Shown here one piece after another: positions 32,036 through 42,379 of a stretch of DNA of 64,000 nucleotides. The notes beneath the pieces were generated by a model, which did not search any database, was not told the DNA's origin, and saw only the letters and a program-made list of their open reading frames with translations. Each line of letters opens with the position of its first letter. Within the stretch, counting starts at the first letter, position 1. The position numbers and the translations under genes were made by a program. The stretch is from Deroplatys truncata. Lineage: Eukaryota > Arthropoda > Insecta > Mantodea > Mantidae. The DNA lies in NCBI GenBank assembly GCA_030765065.1, contig CM060989.1:36013501-36077500 (forward strand), written 5' to 3'.

Positions 32036-33622
32036 ATCTGGAGAAGGAGGGAAAATAATGTTAAGGGTTTTTGGAAAGAAGCTAGGCAGAGGTTTGAAGA
32101 TATAGAGATACAAAATTTATTTAGTAACATTGGGAAGAAAATTTCCTTGGAATCATATCTATTAATAAAAAATCTGATGTGTTACACTCACATGACTTTC
32201 TCTACTCTTGTACAATCTATTTTTACAAACGCTTATTCTCCATATGCTTTATGTTAATCGAGATATCGAGATGTTAATCTTATTGGTAATTTTCTTGTAG
32301 ATGCAAGGGGAATATGGTAGGTTTTAAGCGATGGTCAAATGTTTTAAGAGCTGGTTGCTATACGGCGCATTCCATTCTCTTTGCAAGTCCAGGACATAAA
32401 AAAATGAATAACGAATTTGAGAAAAAGTATAAGTATTGGAAAATTTAAGGGAATAACAAGCAATATCTCGAAAACGGTTCACTCAACAAAAGAAATGTAT
32501 ATGACATAAGTTGTGTATTTTAACGCGATCTACATTGTTTGTGTAGTAAAATTTTGTCTATCTCTTATGGTTTACCAGTTATGCAAAAGTCGTTCACAAT
32601 GAAGAATACTTTTGGGGACATTCCCAGAAAATTCGAGATATACATTTCATTTCTCATGACATTATCTTAAACATATGATATTTTAATCAAAATCGTTAGA
32701 GCCATTTTTGAGAAAATTAAAATTTTCGAAAAATGTACCATGTAAAGGGTAGTCTGGGGTGGGGGGATTTTCTTGAAAACCTTCGTGTCGCATCTCTGGA
32801 AGATACTGAACCTAAATACCAAGTTTGGTGTTTATCCGACTGTTCGTTTTTGAGTTATGCTGTTCACAGACACACACACACAGACACACACACACACAGA
32901 CACACACACGGACATGTTTCCAAAAATGCTTTTTTTGGATTCAGGGGGTCTCAAAACATGTATTTCCGGTGAAATCTCGGTATCGAAATTTTGGGTGGAA
33001 TGCAATACTTCCCCTACTTACTATACGTAGTAGAGAAAGTAAAAATGTATGGGCTAGAGAACAGTATGTGGATAACTCAAATAAGGAACAAAGAGAAAGT
33101 ATATCCTGGGTACGAGCAGGTGTATGGAGACTAATAGGAATGAGAAATGGGTTCCCACAGAACCAGTGTTCAATATGTGGGGAAAGAGAAGATTTAGAAC
33201 ATATCGTTTTTGACTGTAAAGGTACACAGCATTGGAGAAAGCAAGCTATAAATGGGAAATGGTTAAAACTGGACAGGAAAGTAGCTTTAAGCAAGATTTT
33301 TAACAAGGATAGTAAAAAGGTAGGAGAATACTTGTCCAAAGTAAAAAAAGAAATGGTTATGGACAATAAAAAGAGATGTAAATTAATTTCATCAAGTGAT
33401 GTTAAGTTATGTAATTATATTATTATATTAGTATTATAAGATTATTATTTTGGTATCATTACTATTATTTTTTACTATTATTTTTATTATTATCATTATT
33501 ATCATCATTTTATGTTATAATAAGAGTGTAATTTGGGTAGAATATGGCAAGATAACAGCTTGGGCTGATGTATAGCCATATTCTAAGGAAGATTGCAAGC
33601 ACAAATAAATAAAACAAAACAA
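32036..33622 (+). mobile_element. 5'-truncated LINE with perfect 14-bp target duplication, split by H12
   Basis: The insertion is framed by atatgagtataata at 32022-32035 and 33623-33636, a perfect duplication. The coding remnant runs ..FWKEARQRFEDIEIQ.. to ..SYLLIKN (32166). H12 interrupts it, and it continues in register as VWAREQYVDNSNKEQ.. and ..WVRAGVWRLIGMRNG.. The Zn-binding motif CSICGEREDLEHIVFDC (C-x2-C-x7-H-x4-C) follows. A C-x2-C..H..C knuckle after the RT domain is known in several insect LINE clades. The frame ends at 33439. An ATT-rich 3' UTR and an aataaataaaac tail follow. The fragment corresponds to the last part of the polyprotein, and the frame is nearly undamaged apart from the insertion, which implies a fairly young copy. 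Confidence 0.88.
32167..33045 (-). repeat. H-family repeat copy H12, full length, inserted in a LINE frame
   Basis: Reverse orientation. It begins aaaaaatctgatgtgttac and ends ..acgtagtagagaaagtaaaaa. Its flanks belong to the LINE, and the reading frame continues across the insertion, so this A-run (T-run on the element strand) is the target. It contains a longer CA/GA-mixed tract at 32870-32910. Confidence 0.92.
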
Positions 33623-33769
33623 ATATGAGTATAATAGAGATCTGGAATTTTTGTTTTTACGTCCCATTACACCTCCCTTTGGGAGAGGTTATTAAAATAC
33701 TACATAACCTATTGCATATTACAGAATTGAAAATATTTCTGTGATTGTGTTTGTCTTTTTTAATGTGTA

Positions 33770-34990
33770 ACGTTAATCGCAAATCGCCTGGGCTAGATCA
33801 AATTAATATGCTTTATATATCTAACCCAAGCTTTTGACAGAGTAAAATTCATTGATGCGATAAGATTGCTACAAAATAAAAACATTGACCCAAAAATTAC
33901 TATTATTAAATAACTAAATACTAATAAATATACAAGAATAAAGTACACGGAAAACTAACAGGAAAAAATTTCCGTATCAGTAGATATAAGGCAAGGAGAT
34001 AGTGTAAGTCCAAGTTTAATTAATGTAATAATGTATGAAATCATAAGAGAAACAAAGCAAGTTAGTAGTGGTATTAAACTGAGAAGCAAGGAAATAAAAA
34101 GTTCTATTGTATGCGGAAGATGTGTTGCTATTATCATAAAATGAGAATTATTTACAAAATCTGCTGTATAAATTGATTGGGGGAGCTCTGCCAAGCAGCT
34201 ACGAGTTTAGCTAATGGAAGGAGAGTGTTTACTTGTTATGAGTGAAATAAGAGGTCAAGACGTGCGATAGTGAAAGACTCTTACCTGTTTCCCACTCTAT
34301 GCGCTATGCACGTCACGACTTCAGCATACTGTGTACCCCTCCTACGAGCTAAAGTTTTACCTGAGAGATAAGCTAACCCACCGCACTATCCAAAATGTTG
34401 CTGAACAGACAGTAACGCAAATACCAACGGAAAGAAACTGGGTCGCTCACAATATCAAAAGAAGCTGTTAGATGTAAACCAGCAGTAAACAACAAAAGTA
34501 TAGAGCAAGTAATGACTTTCATTTGCTTGGCTGTTAATATTACTGGCAATAGGAATTTAATTGTAGAAGTGAAATCACAGGTAAGAAAGTCATTGATGAT
34601 ATCCGAGGATGAAGGGACATTATTTGCAGAAATAAATACCTTATGAGCAAAGAGAGCAAAACCAGAATATATAAAAATTGTGTCAGACCAGTGATTACGT
34701 ATGTAGCGGAAACAAGAGCTGAAACAAAGAAACCAGAACAACTTCTTACAACAAATAAAATTAAAATACTAAGATCAATAATAGGGCAGCGTGTTATAAA
34801 AGGACCAATGAAAGAATAAGAAGCACCTACACGTGGAATTACAGACGTTACAAGATGTATAAAACATAGGAGAAAATTTTGGATGAAAATCGGCTCCCGA
34901 AACTTTCGATGAACCTCAAACCAGACACACTACGACCAGTGGGAAGATCGCCAACACGATGGAAACAGAGTGTAACAGCAGTAAAATAAG
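33770..34990 (+). pseudogene. Degenerate LINE with reverse transcriptase remnants
   Basis: Ordered RT landmarks can be read across frames. These are NRKSPGLDQINM (33774-33810), ..AFDRVKFIDAIRLLQNKNI.. (33830-33885) and RQGDSVSPSLINVIMYEIIRE (33990-34055). The catalytic box that should read as YADD has decayed to VCGRC (near 34115). Then come ..KEAVRCKPAVNNKSIEQV.. (34450), ..KNCVRPVITYVAETRAE.. (34675) and ..KIKILRSIIGQ.. (34758). An unrelated stretch of about 230 bp lies between 34150 and 34385. There are many stops. This is an old copy of an RT-encoding LINE; clade not assigned. Confidence 0.75.
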
Positions 34991-35016
34991 GCAGCTGAAA
35001 CAAACAGGACATTGTT

Positions 35017-36022
35017 AGTCCTTAGTTAGTTTATACCGGATAGCGCGTTTGCCTAAGCAGAACTGCAAAGGGGACTTCATATCGACAGAGAGAAGGCCCT
35101 AAATGAAAGACCGATGCTTAAAACCGAACACTTTAACTGCCATTACTGGTCCCAGAGCTCATTCAGTTATATCAAGCATTCCAGTTTGATTCCCGGCTTT
35201 GCGCCAGAAAGTTATCTTTAAACAAAAATATATCACGGTATGCCCAAAGTCTGGTATTTGAATATGAGAGTACCTATGTATGTGTGTGGGAGGGGGATAT
35301 TATAGGTTCTTTAATAAGCAATTCGCTCATTAAAAGAATTCAGTACTGTCGCTTGACGCAAACCTAAGCACACGTGTTAAGCCATTTAGTTCCATGACAG
35401 TTAATCTAAAATCGCACAACCATAATGCACCAATTGGTGCCGAAAAATTAACAAGATTAAACGAAATTTTATTTTATTATATTTATGTACCCTTAAAGGT
35501 GCGATAAAATTAAATTATTTTCTATTAGTACATTAATCATAATAAGCATGTGCAAAAACATGCCGGCCTAAGTGGACGAATTGATGTAAGGACCTCTCCT
35601 ACCTGGAATGATCCATTATTTCTAATACTATTTCTATACTTCCAAAAAAGAAAAAGAATAAAGAAAAAAGGTGTGCAGAAGACAGATGTCGCGTCTGAAA
35701 ATGTTGAGAACACTGTTTTCGAACCACAGCTGCGTTTTGGCGCGTCTCCGCATTCGTTGTAACCATATCAGTGTGTTCGTTCTTGATTAACATTACCTTT
35801 CTGTCTGAATGACCTGGCTCGAACTGTATGCAGGCGACTACGCGACTCTTATCGGTACGAGACTACCACGTAAACACTTGCAGGCAGGAGCACTATATCA
35901 GTGACCTTTTGCTTTGTACCTGCACTGCCCCTTTGAACAGCAGTGATGTGACAACTTATTTTGAATCTATGTATGCGAGAAACTTAAAACTGCAAAGGAC
36001 GGCTTGTTTGGGCCACCTGGTA
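35017..36022 (+). repeat. Inverted-pair repeat unit A (about 1.0 kb)
   Basis: Homologous to 37640-38543 in the opposite orientation. Landmarks are ccggatagcgcg, gcctaagcagaactgcaaag, a tRNA-like box (agctcattcag..agtttgattcccgg at 35155-35200), acggtatgcccaaagtctgg, caccaattggtgccg, cttaaaggtgcgataaaa, and the final actgcaaagg.c.gcttgtttgggccacctgg. The right end GGGCCACCTGGTA matches the terminal inverted repeat of unit B; the left end is not preserved. It has no long frame. Probably a non-autonomous DNA transposon with an internal tRNA-derived segment. Confidence 0.75.
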
Positions 36023-36079
36023 TTTTATATATATATTTTTAAATATTTGTACATTTTTATACACAATCCTTTTTACAAT

Positions 36080-36905
36080 ATTCCACTTTTAAACTAACTT
36101 AACCTATGTACAAATTTTCTTGCCAACTATGCTGCTCATTTTGCCTGACACCCTAGCCTTATGGCTCAGCTGAGCAACCCTTGCTACCCTTAATCACCTA
36201 TGATCCATCCTCTCCCTCCTCCGTTTTCCCTTCTACCTTTCTTATCTCTCTTACTTTTCTGATGCATTTCTTCTTCACTTTCTTTAAGAACTCCCCCATA
36301 TTCTTATTTTCCTTTTCTTCTTTTCTTGTTAACATTTTAATTGCTACTATTTTTCCATCCATATTTCCTCCCATACCTTTTGTCTATACTGCTAATTCTT
36401 TGCACTCCGTCATATAATGCTCTGGGCTTTCACTGCCTCCGCATAGTTCACAAATTCCGCTTTTTCAGCCTCTTAGCCCTCTCAGGTACATTGGCCCTGT
36501 TCTCATCCATGCAAACGTTTCTTTTTCCGCTCAATTGCAATAATCCACATACCCTTCTCTTCCCAATTTCCTTTTTACTAATCTATAGAACCCTAATGAT
36601 TTTTTAATCTCTAAGATTCCCCAAATCTCTTATCTTTCTATGTCCTCCACTCTGTTTTTTATTGTTATCCAGAAGCCGTTGCTCTTTCTTTCCCCTACTC
36701 TCCAAATATCTCCCATTCCTATCTTCTCCATAATTTCTTCTACTCCTGTCCACCAGCTATTTTTATTTTACGTACTCTTTTGTTCTTCCATACATATCTT
36801 TAAAATTTCGCCTTCATCCTTCTTCAGGCATCTAAACCAAAATTTCAGTATTCTTTCAGTATCACTCCCTTTCTTCTTGTTCTTCCTAATTCCACTATAT
36901 ATATA
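36080..36905 (-). pseudogene. LINE C-terminal relic, minus strand
   Basis: On the minus strand: ..RILKFWFRCLKKDEGEI.., ..WWTGVEEIMEKIG.., ..TFAWMRTGPMYLRGL.., then the Zn-binding motif CELCGGSESPEHYMTEC (C-x2-C-x7-H-x4-C, about 36405-36460), then ..EFLKKVKKKCIRKVR... At least three stops interrupt it. It resembles the LINE at 32036-33622 in motif order and in a 3' UTR containing an inverse of cagctgagccata. Its 3' end lies close to unit A. Confidence 0.75.
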
Positions 36906-36906
36906 T

Positions 36907-36909
<3 letters not shown>

Positions 36910-36947
<38 letters not shown>
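36910..36947. repeat. (GA)n microsatellite
   Basis: Nineteen GA units immediately upstream (minus-strand sense) of the LINE relic. Confidence 0.95.
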
Positions 36948-36949
<2 letters not shown>

Positions 36950-36951
<2 letters not shown>

Positions 36952-37639
36952 TTCACATTAAGAGCCAGTGAATTCCTTTGAAATTATTTTGGATAAATAA
37001 ATGCACGTGACTGTTACGAATCAGATCTTTTATCCCAGTGCAGTTGGATGTAGCAATGTTAATATCAGTTATTTATCCAAATATGAAAATTGCGATACAT
37101 TTTTAAAGCCTCATCTATATTTTGTGAAAAACAACGTTACCCCCTGACACTTTCCCCCTCAGTAACCGACATGCACACTGCGCTGGAGTTGTGCTTTCAC
37201 AATTTATCACACGCTGTAATTTTTATATAATGTACCATGAAAATGCGCTTTATATGTGGTACTAACGCTGATTACATTTCCCTCTGCAGCTCGCACTCAG
37301 AATTAGTTTTGTTTGCTTGGATCTCTACTCTTCGTTTGTCGTTCTCGACTAACAAGAGAAGGGGATTGGACGCTGCTCAGAAGGGAATTTGAACACTGTA
37401 GGGATGTTGGTTTATTTTCACGGGTCACCATTCTTTGTGATCTGTCAAAGCATTTGTTTGATGCTCAAATACGTCATTCGTTCCGCTTTAGTACTGGCGC
37501 TCGAAATCGATACTGCAGATAAACAACGAAAAGAATTCTAAATGGACCACGAAGCATATTAAAACTGAAAACTTCTTAAGGCGGTATGCTATTATAAAAT
37601 AATTTAAATTCCAAATGTTTTATTAATTTATTCATACAT
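36950..37639. other. Unannotated spacer inside the inverted pair
   Basis: No recognised gene. A short open frame at 37313-37522 has no recognisable domain. The stretch is not shared with other positions in the window. Confidence 0.4.
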
Positions 37640-38543
37640 AAATACCAGGTGCCCAAAACAAGCCATCCTTTGCAGTTTTATATTTCCAGCATATACATAG
37701 GTGCAAAAGAATTTGCCGCATCACTGCTGTTCGCGTGCATGCAGTTCGAGCCAGCTCATCCAGACAAAAAGGTAATTTCACCAATAACGAACACACAGAT
37801 ATGGTTACTATCTGTGCGAAGACACACCAAAATGCAGCTGAGACTCGAAGGTTGTGTTCTGAGTATTTTCAGACGTGATATTATCGTCTTCATGCACTTA
37901 TTTACGTACAGAAATGATATTAAGAAATGATAGATCATTCTAGATAGAACGTGGGCCTGAGAGGCCCTTACATCAATCCTTCTTCCAAGGTGGGCATGTT
38001 GCTTATGCTTATATGAATAATGCACTAATAGAAAATAATTTCATTCTACCTCACCTTTAAGGATACATAAATATAATAAAAATAGAATTTTGTTTAATCT
38101 TGTTAAGTTTGCGGCACCAATTGGTGTCATATAGTTGTACTGATTGTAGATTAACTGTCATGAAACTAAATGATTTAACATGTGAATTCTTGTTAATGAG
38201 CAAATTGCTTATTAAATAACAGATAATTCCTCCCACACACATACGTAGGTACTCTCACATTCAAACACCAGACTTTGGACATACCGTGAAATGTTTTTGC
38301 TTAAAAACAACTTTCTGGAGCCCAGCCGGAAATCGAACCCGGAGCACCTCATATAGCAGGCAGTTTCTCTACCGAATGAACTCTGGAACCAGTAATAGCA
38401 GTTAATGTGTACGTTTTCAAGCACTGATCTTTCATTTAACGGTCTCCTCTGTCGGTATGGATTCTCCTTTGCAGTTCTGCTTAGGCAAACCTTTTGGCAT
38501 GCGCGCTATCCGGTACTTCAACTAAGAAGGGCTTCTGTGGGCC
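37640..38543 (-). repeat. Inverted-pair repeat unit B with terminal inverted repeats
   Basis: It begins accaggtgcccaaaacaagcc and ends gggcttctgtgggccacctgg, which are inverse of each other. It is therefore a TIR-bounded element, and it is the mate of unit A. It contains a clear tRNA-like segment on the minus strand (A-box region attcggtagagaaactgc, B box gggttcgatttccgg; 38314-38391). Such a segment could be an old SINE captured inside the transposon. No transposase is present. Confidence 0.78.
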
Positions 38544-38800
38544 ACCTGGTCAGTTGAACCTCACTTATTCGTTATTCACTCCTACTTTTTCGCAGATATA
38601 GCTAAATTGTTTAGGCACCGAACTGTGTCCATATACATGTGACGCGGTGACTATGGCCCAAGGTTAACGGGAGGTCGTCAGGGCAATCCGTCGTAAACAA
38701 AGATAAGTAGCGCTCGCCAGTGTAAACACCGGAAGCACTATCGCTGGATAATCAGAATCTTTTGAAATTTTCCCCTTCTTGAACGTGAAATTTTCATTGT

Positions 38801-38845
38801 CTATATAAGCGAGCGTTCTCGCGAGAGCAGTTAGTAGTCAGTGAG
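38801..38845 (+). promoter_or_regulatory. Candidate RNA polymerase II core promoter (TATA + Inr)
   Basis: TATATAAG at 38803-38810 is followed about 30 nt later by TCAGT at 38838-38842, the spacing expected for a TATA box and an arthropod initiator. The sequence downstream is relatively GC-rich (gcgagcgagttggcgggtg). No matching gene is recognised downstream, so it may be an LTR remnant or a host transcription start. Confidence 0.4.
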
Positions 38846-39334
38846 CGAGCGAGTTGGCGGGTGCGTTTCCGGTGCGACGGAGTGTGCCGTTCTCCGAGCG
38901 AACTTGTGGCGACTGCAGCAGGTGCTACTGCGTAGGTAGAATTCTGGAGTCTTGTGTTCGACTCCCCAGTGACTGAACCGTCCGGAAGAAGAGGCTACAT
39001 CCTGAAGGAAATGAAGTGATGGGGAATTGAAGTAGTTCACCTTAGTTAAGTGATAGTGTGAACTAAGTGACATTGCAATGAATAGCTGAACTAGATAAAA
39101 ACAGTAAAGTGACTTTCAGAATTTAGTGGAGTATCGGTTGAAAAACTGGACAAAGTCACAATATTTAGCTCGATTACAGTTTTTCGGTTTTACTTACTCA
39201 TTTACACGTTATATTTATGTTGTGTTTAGATATATTATGCGTGTTTGTGTATACCGTATACCTGCAGACTCAACACAAAACAGTAGGCATGTTGTCCGAG
39301 GCATCGATATTTTTGGAACGCATTATTGCTGCGC

Positions 39335-39560
39335 ACGTGTGAATACGGTCGGGTTGCCCAAGGTTGCATCTGATGATACCGAGGATGTGATGGCCTAAAT
39401 AATGAAAGTGTTCCCAGTGTGCATGAGGCAATTCAAACTCTAGAAATCACACAACGATTTCTACCATCGCAAAGTCTAAATGATGACAACACTTATGTGA
39501 TTAGTGGATATAAATACTTATGTGGAAAAACCAAAGAACCAAAGACAAATTGACATTGTT
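39335..39560 (+). pseudogene. Possible Tigger/pogo-like transposase C-terminal remnant
   Basis: A frame from about 39408 reads ..SVHEAIQTLEITQRFLPSQ.. and ends at a TGA near 39551. It resembles the C-terminal helix of jerky/Tigger-type (CENP-B-like) transposases, preceded by the short acidic ..SDDTEDVMA in another frame. Only about 45 residues are present, so the call is tentative. Confidence 0.35.
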
Positions 39561-40009
39561 TTTAAAATTGGTGTAAAACAACAACATTCAAGTACACTAA
39601 ATAATATATTTATGTTTATTGTAATGTTTGTTTAATTTAGTGCTTCCTAATATTGAATAATGCGTAACTATTTTTAGAAATAATATTATAAAATAGTTTC
39701 AGTTAGTTTCAGTTACACAAGAAAATTCACTATGTTTTCTCATTTATACATTATTTCAGCTGTCTCCCTTTGATAACGTATAACTGAGGTTATATTGTAG
39801 TAAGAAAAGTGCAAGTGTTGTTTTGTGAACGTGCTGAACTCTAGAATCGCTGAATCACTTGCTGTTTTATTGCTCTGTAAAACATTTCTAGGGGAAGTTA
39901 TGAGTTATAGTATGTAATTTATGCACAGGCATGTGTGATAAAGGGCAGCTATAAGAAAATACCGAACGACATATCTCCACTTCTCACATTCGGGAAGTTC
40001 CAGTTTCAA

Positions 40010-40340
40010 TTTCCATTGGACCGGCCACTTTGGCCTTGGTTTTTTGCGGTTTTCCTTGGTTGGCAAGCGAATGCTGAGGCGGATTATATAATTCTGCGAG
40101 TTTTCCTGTCCCCGTAGTTCTTGTCATTTTATTATGTTTCAGGGTCGAAGGATCAGGCGAGGACGGCGGGCGAAGAGTATTGTTGGAATTTGCTTTGTGG
40201 AACGGTCTGCTCCAGCGTTCGGTGTGGGAGGGGCCCTCAAAGGCCCGTGGGGAGAGGTAGACTTGTCAGGATGTAATATCTGGAGACGTTAGGGAACTCG
40301 CCTGTGTCCGAGCCTGAACCAATATGCAGTTCGTATTCTT
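40010..40340 (+). repeat. SINE-B copy, diverged
   Basis: Plus orientation. ttttttgcggttttccttgg and ggcaagcgaatgctgaggcgg match the SINE-B head-proximal body. Later come gggtcgaaggatcaggcgagg, gtgtgggaggggccc and atatctggagacgttagggaact. The tRNA-like head is decayed. Confidence 0.6.
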
Positions 40341-40344
40341 GTGA

Positions 40345-42175
40345 TGAACCTCAGGTTGCCTCGCTTTTTATGTAACAGATCAGCGAATCAACATCAATGG
40401 ATATATTGTTTATCAAACAGTGCCGTGATATAGCCGCTTGCAATCGCTGTGAGAAGAAAGTAGAGAAAAATTACTGACTTTATGAAATAGTCTTTGTAAA
40501 TACTGTAATGCATATTTTATCATTGTATAGAGTAGTAGGTTTTTATTAAATATTATTATATGTATTTGGAACACAATTATTTTCTTCCTTTCGCTGCTTA
40601 AATTAATTACAATCGATTATCCGAAAAAATACGTTCCCGAAACGGCTCTGCCCTCTTTGGTTCGGTTAAGCAAGGTTCTACTGTATCTATAATACCGCAT
40701 AGAGAAAGGCGTGAGTAACATTTTCAAATATTCATTGAAAATCTAAGAAAAAGATGTGATATTTCGGACAGCTTTCAAATTAAAACAAAATTGCACGACT
40801 TGGAATTCCATAGATTTGACCAATCTCTAATATATTTGAAAGAACTTCTTTCACCCCGTTTGTCAAAACCTTCATAAAGGGTTTGCAGTCCATATTGAGA
40901 AATGTAATAGGGTGATAAATAGAAAATACAGTGTTCTTAGAAATTCGAATTGGGATTCTATCAGAGAACTTCACAGAAAATTGATTTTGGATGTATATAT
41001 CGTTAAACACTTCTACTGTTTGAGTACTTTCTAAAAAAACCTTTGAGAATTATGTATGTTCATCTGCCCCGGATGCGGTATCATCTTACGGTGCGTTTAA
41101 CACATTGTAACAGAAAGTGTTTGTATCGTTTTGTAGCATGAAGGATTTTAGCATAGTTTGGTTCAGTTGGTTGTGTAGACTTGTACAAATATTACAGAAT
41201 ATCTATACTACACCATTTAAGGATATACTAATTTAGACGAGAGGGAGTGCGAAATTGGAATAGAATGGTGCTCGAGGGCGTTCCAGAAATGCTACCTTCA
41301 GATTTATATGGCTGTGGAACCTGGGTCAGACTTAGCCTGACCACGCCCGGCCCTTCTGGTGAAGTTTTACTCGTTACTAGGTACGCGGTGGAACGGGTGG
41401 AAGTATTTTTAATTTTTTATTTGTGTCCTAGTTTGTGCCGAGGAGTATCATCCTCAATTGATTCATTTTCTCACGATTTGCGTGCCAGCCTCGGATCACT
41501 CGTGTAGATCGGACCCCTATCGCCGTTCACTTGGGCCCTGGCACCTGATAAAAGGTCTCTAGCTGCTGAAGAAGACTGCCTCCGTTATGCCTGCGTTGCT
41601 ATGGCTGTTTTATAAGAGGGTCGTTGATGCATTATACAGAGGTTCTTCGATGTACCTAATTGAAAGTCCATAACCATCGCTGCATAGCATTGTGTGTTTC
41701 TGTTACTCGAACATGGTGCCGTTAATGCATGTCGAAACCGCGCCGTTACTGCTATGCGGGCCACTGACATCTATCCGTCCCGTTATTGGTAGCGTGTGCG
41801 TATTTGAGAGGTTACGTACATATGCATCGAACGAACACTCTGGAGCCGTAATTATGTGCAACATACCCTATGTAAGGCGCTTTGCTTCGCGTGCGTCTGA
41901 ATATTTGGCGTGATCCTGACCTACACTTACTGTCCCCTGTGTTTACGTCTGTTGCCTTGTCCCCTAATTTCACCTGCGTCTGATTACTGTTATTTACCTT
42001 TGTCGCCCTCCCCGGACTATGTTTAGCAGGGGCTGAACCATAGACATGCTGCCACCGGAAATGAATTTGTTGGGAATATGATTCCAGGTTTCTCTGTATA
42101 GGGGCCTTGTCCTGCATATTCCACGTGTTATAGCATATGCTTCTCGCTACTCCATACGCGCTTCTTAACACTTGT
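40345..42175. other. Longest stretch without recognised elements (1.8 kb)
   Basis: Composition from 41250 to 42180 is closer to balanced than the surroundings, with several medium frames on both strands. None shows a recognisable domain, and none is favoured by start or splice context. It could be unique host intergenic or intronic DNA. Confidence 0.4.
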
Positions 42176-42379
42176 GTTACGAAGGCGATACTGAAAAGTT
42201 TTAGAATGCCATGTTTCCAAACACAAATGAAAGTTGTTTATGTTTGATAGCTACTTTCTAATGTTTTTCGAGTTGATTGCCATGTATCTTGTTCGATTTG
42301 CTGTAATAGTTTTTTAATTATCATCATTTAAAGATTTTGTGTTCACACAAAAATAAATTTGACTAGAGAACCTTTCAGG

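Noticed and set aside
33046-33439. A host gene exon with a Cys/His zinc motif
   Set aside because: The motif C-x2-C-x7-H-x4-C sits in a LINE C-terminus with a 14-bp target duplication and a tail; similar motifs occur in two other LINE relics in the window.
32825-33439. A 204-codon continuous ORF as one protein
   Set aside because: Its first third is antisense H12 repeat with a CA tract, and only the part from 33046 on is LINE coding sequence. The fusion is an insertion artefact.
36640-36981. Plus-strand open frame of 113 codons rich in Ser/Phe/Leu
   Set aside because: It is antisense to a recognisable LINE C-terminus and ends in the (GA)n repeat.
38314-38391. tRNA gene on the minus strand
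   Set aside because: It has A/B-box similarity only, lies inside a TIR-bounded repeat unit, and is present in decayed form in the inverse copy.
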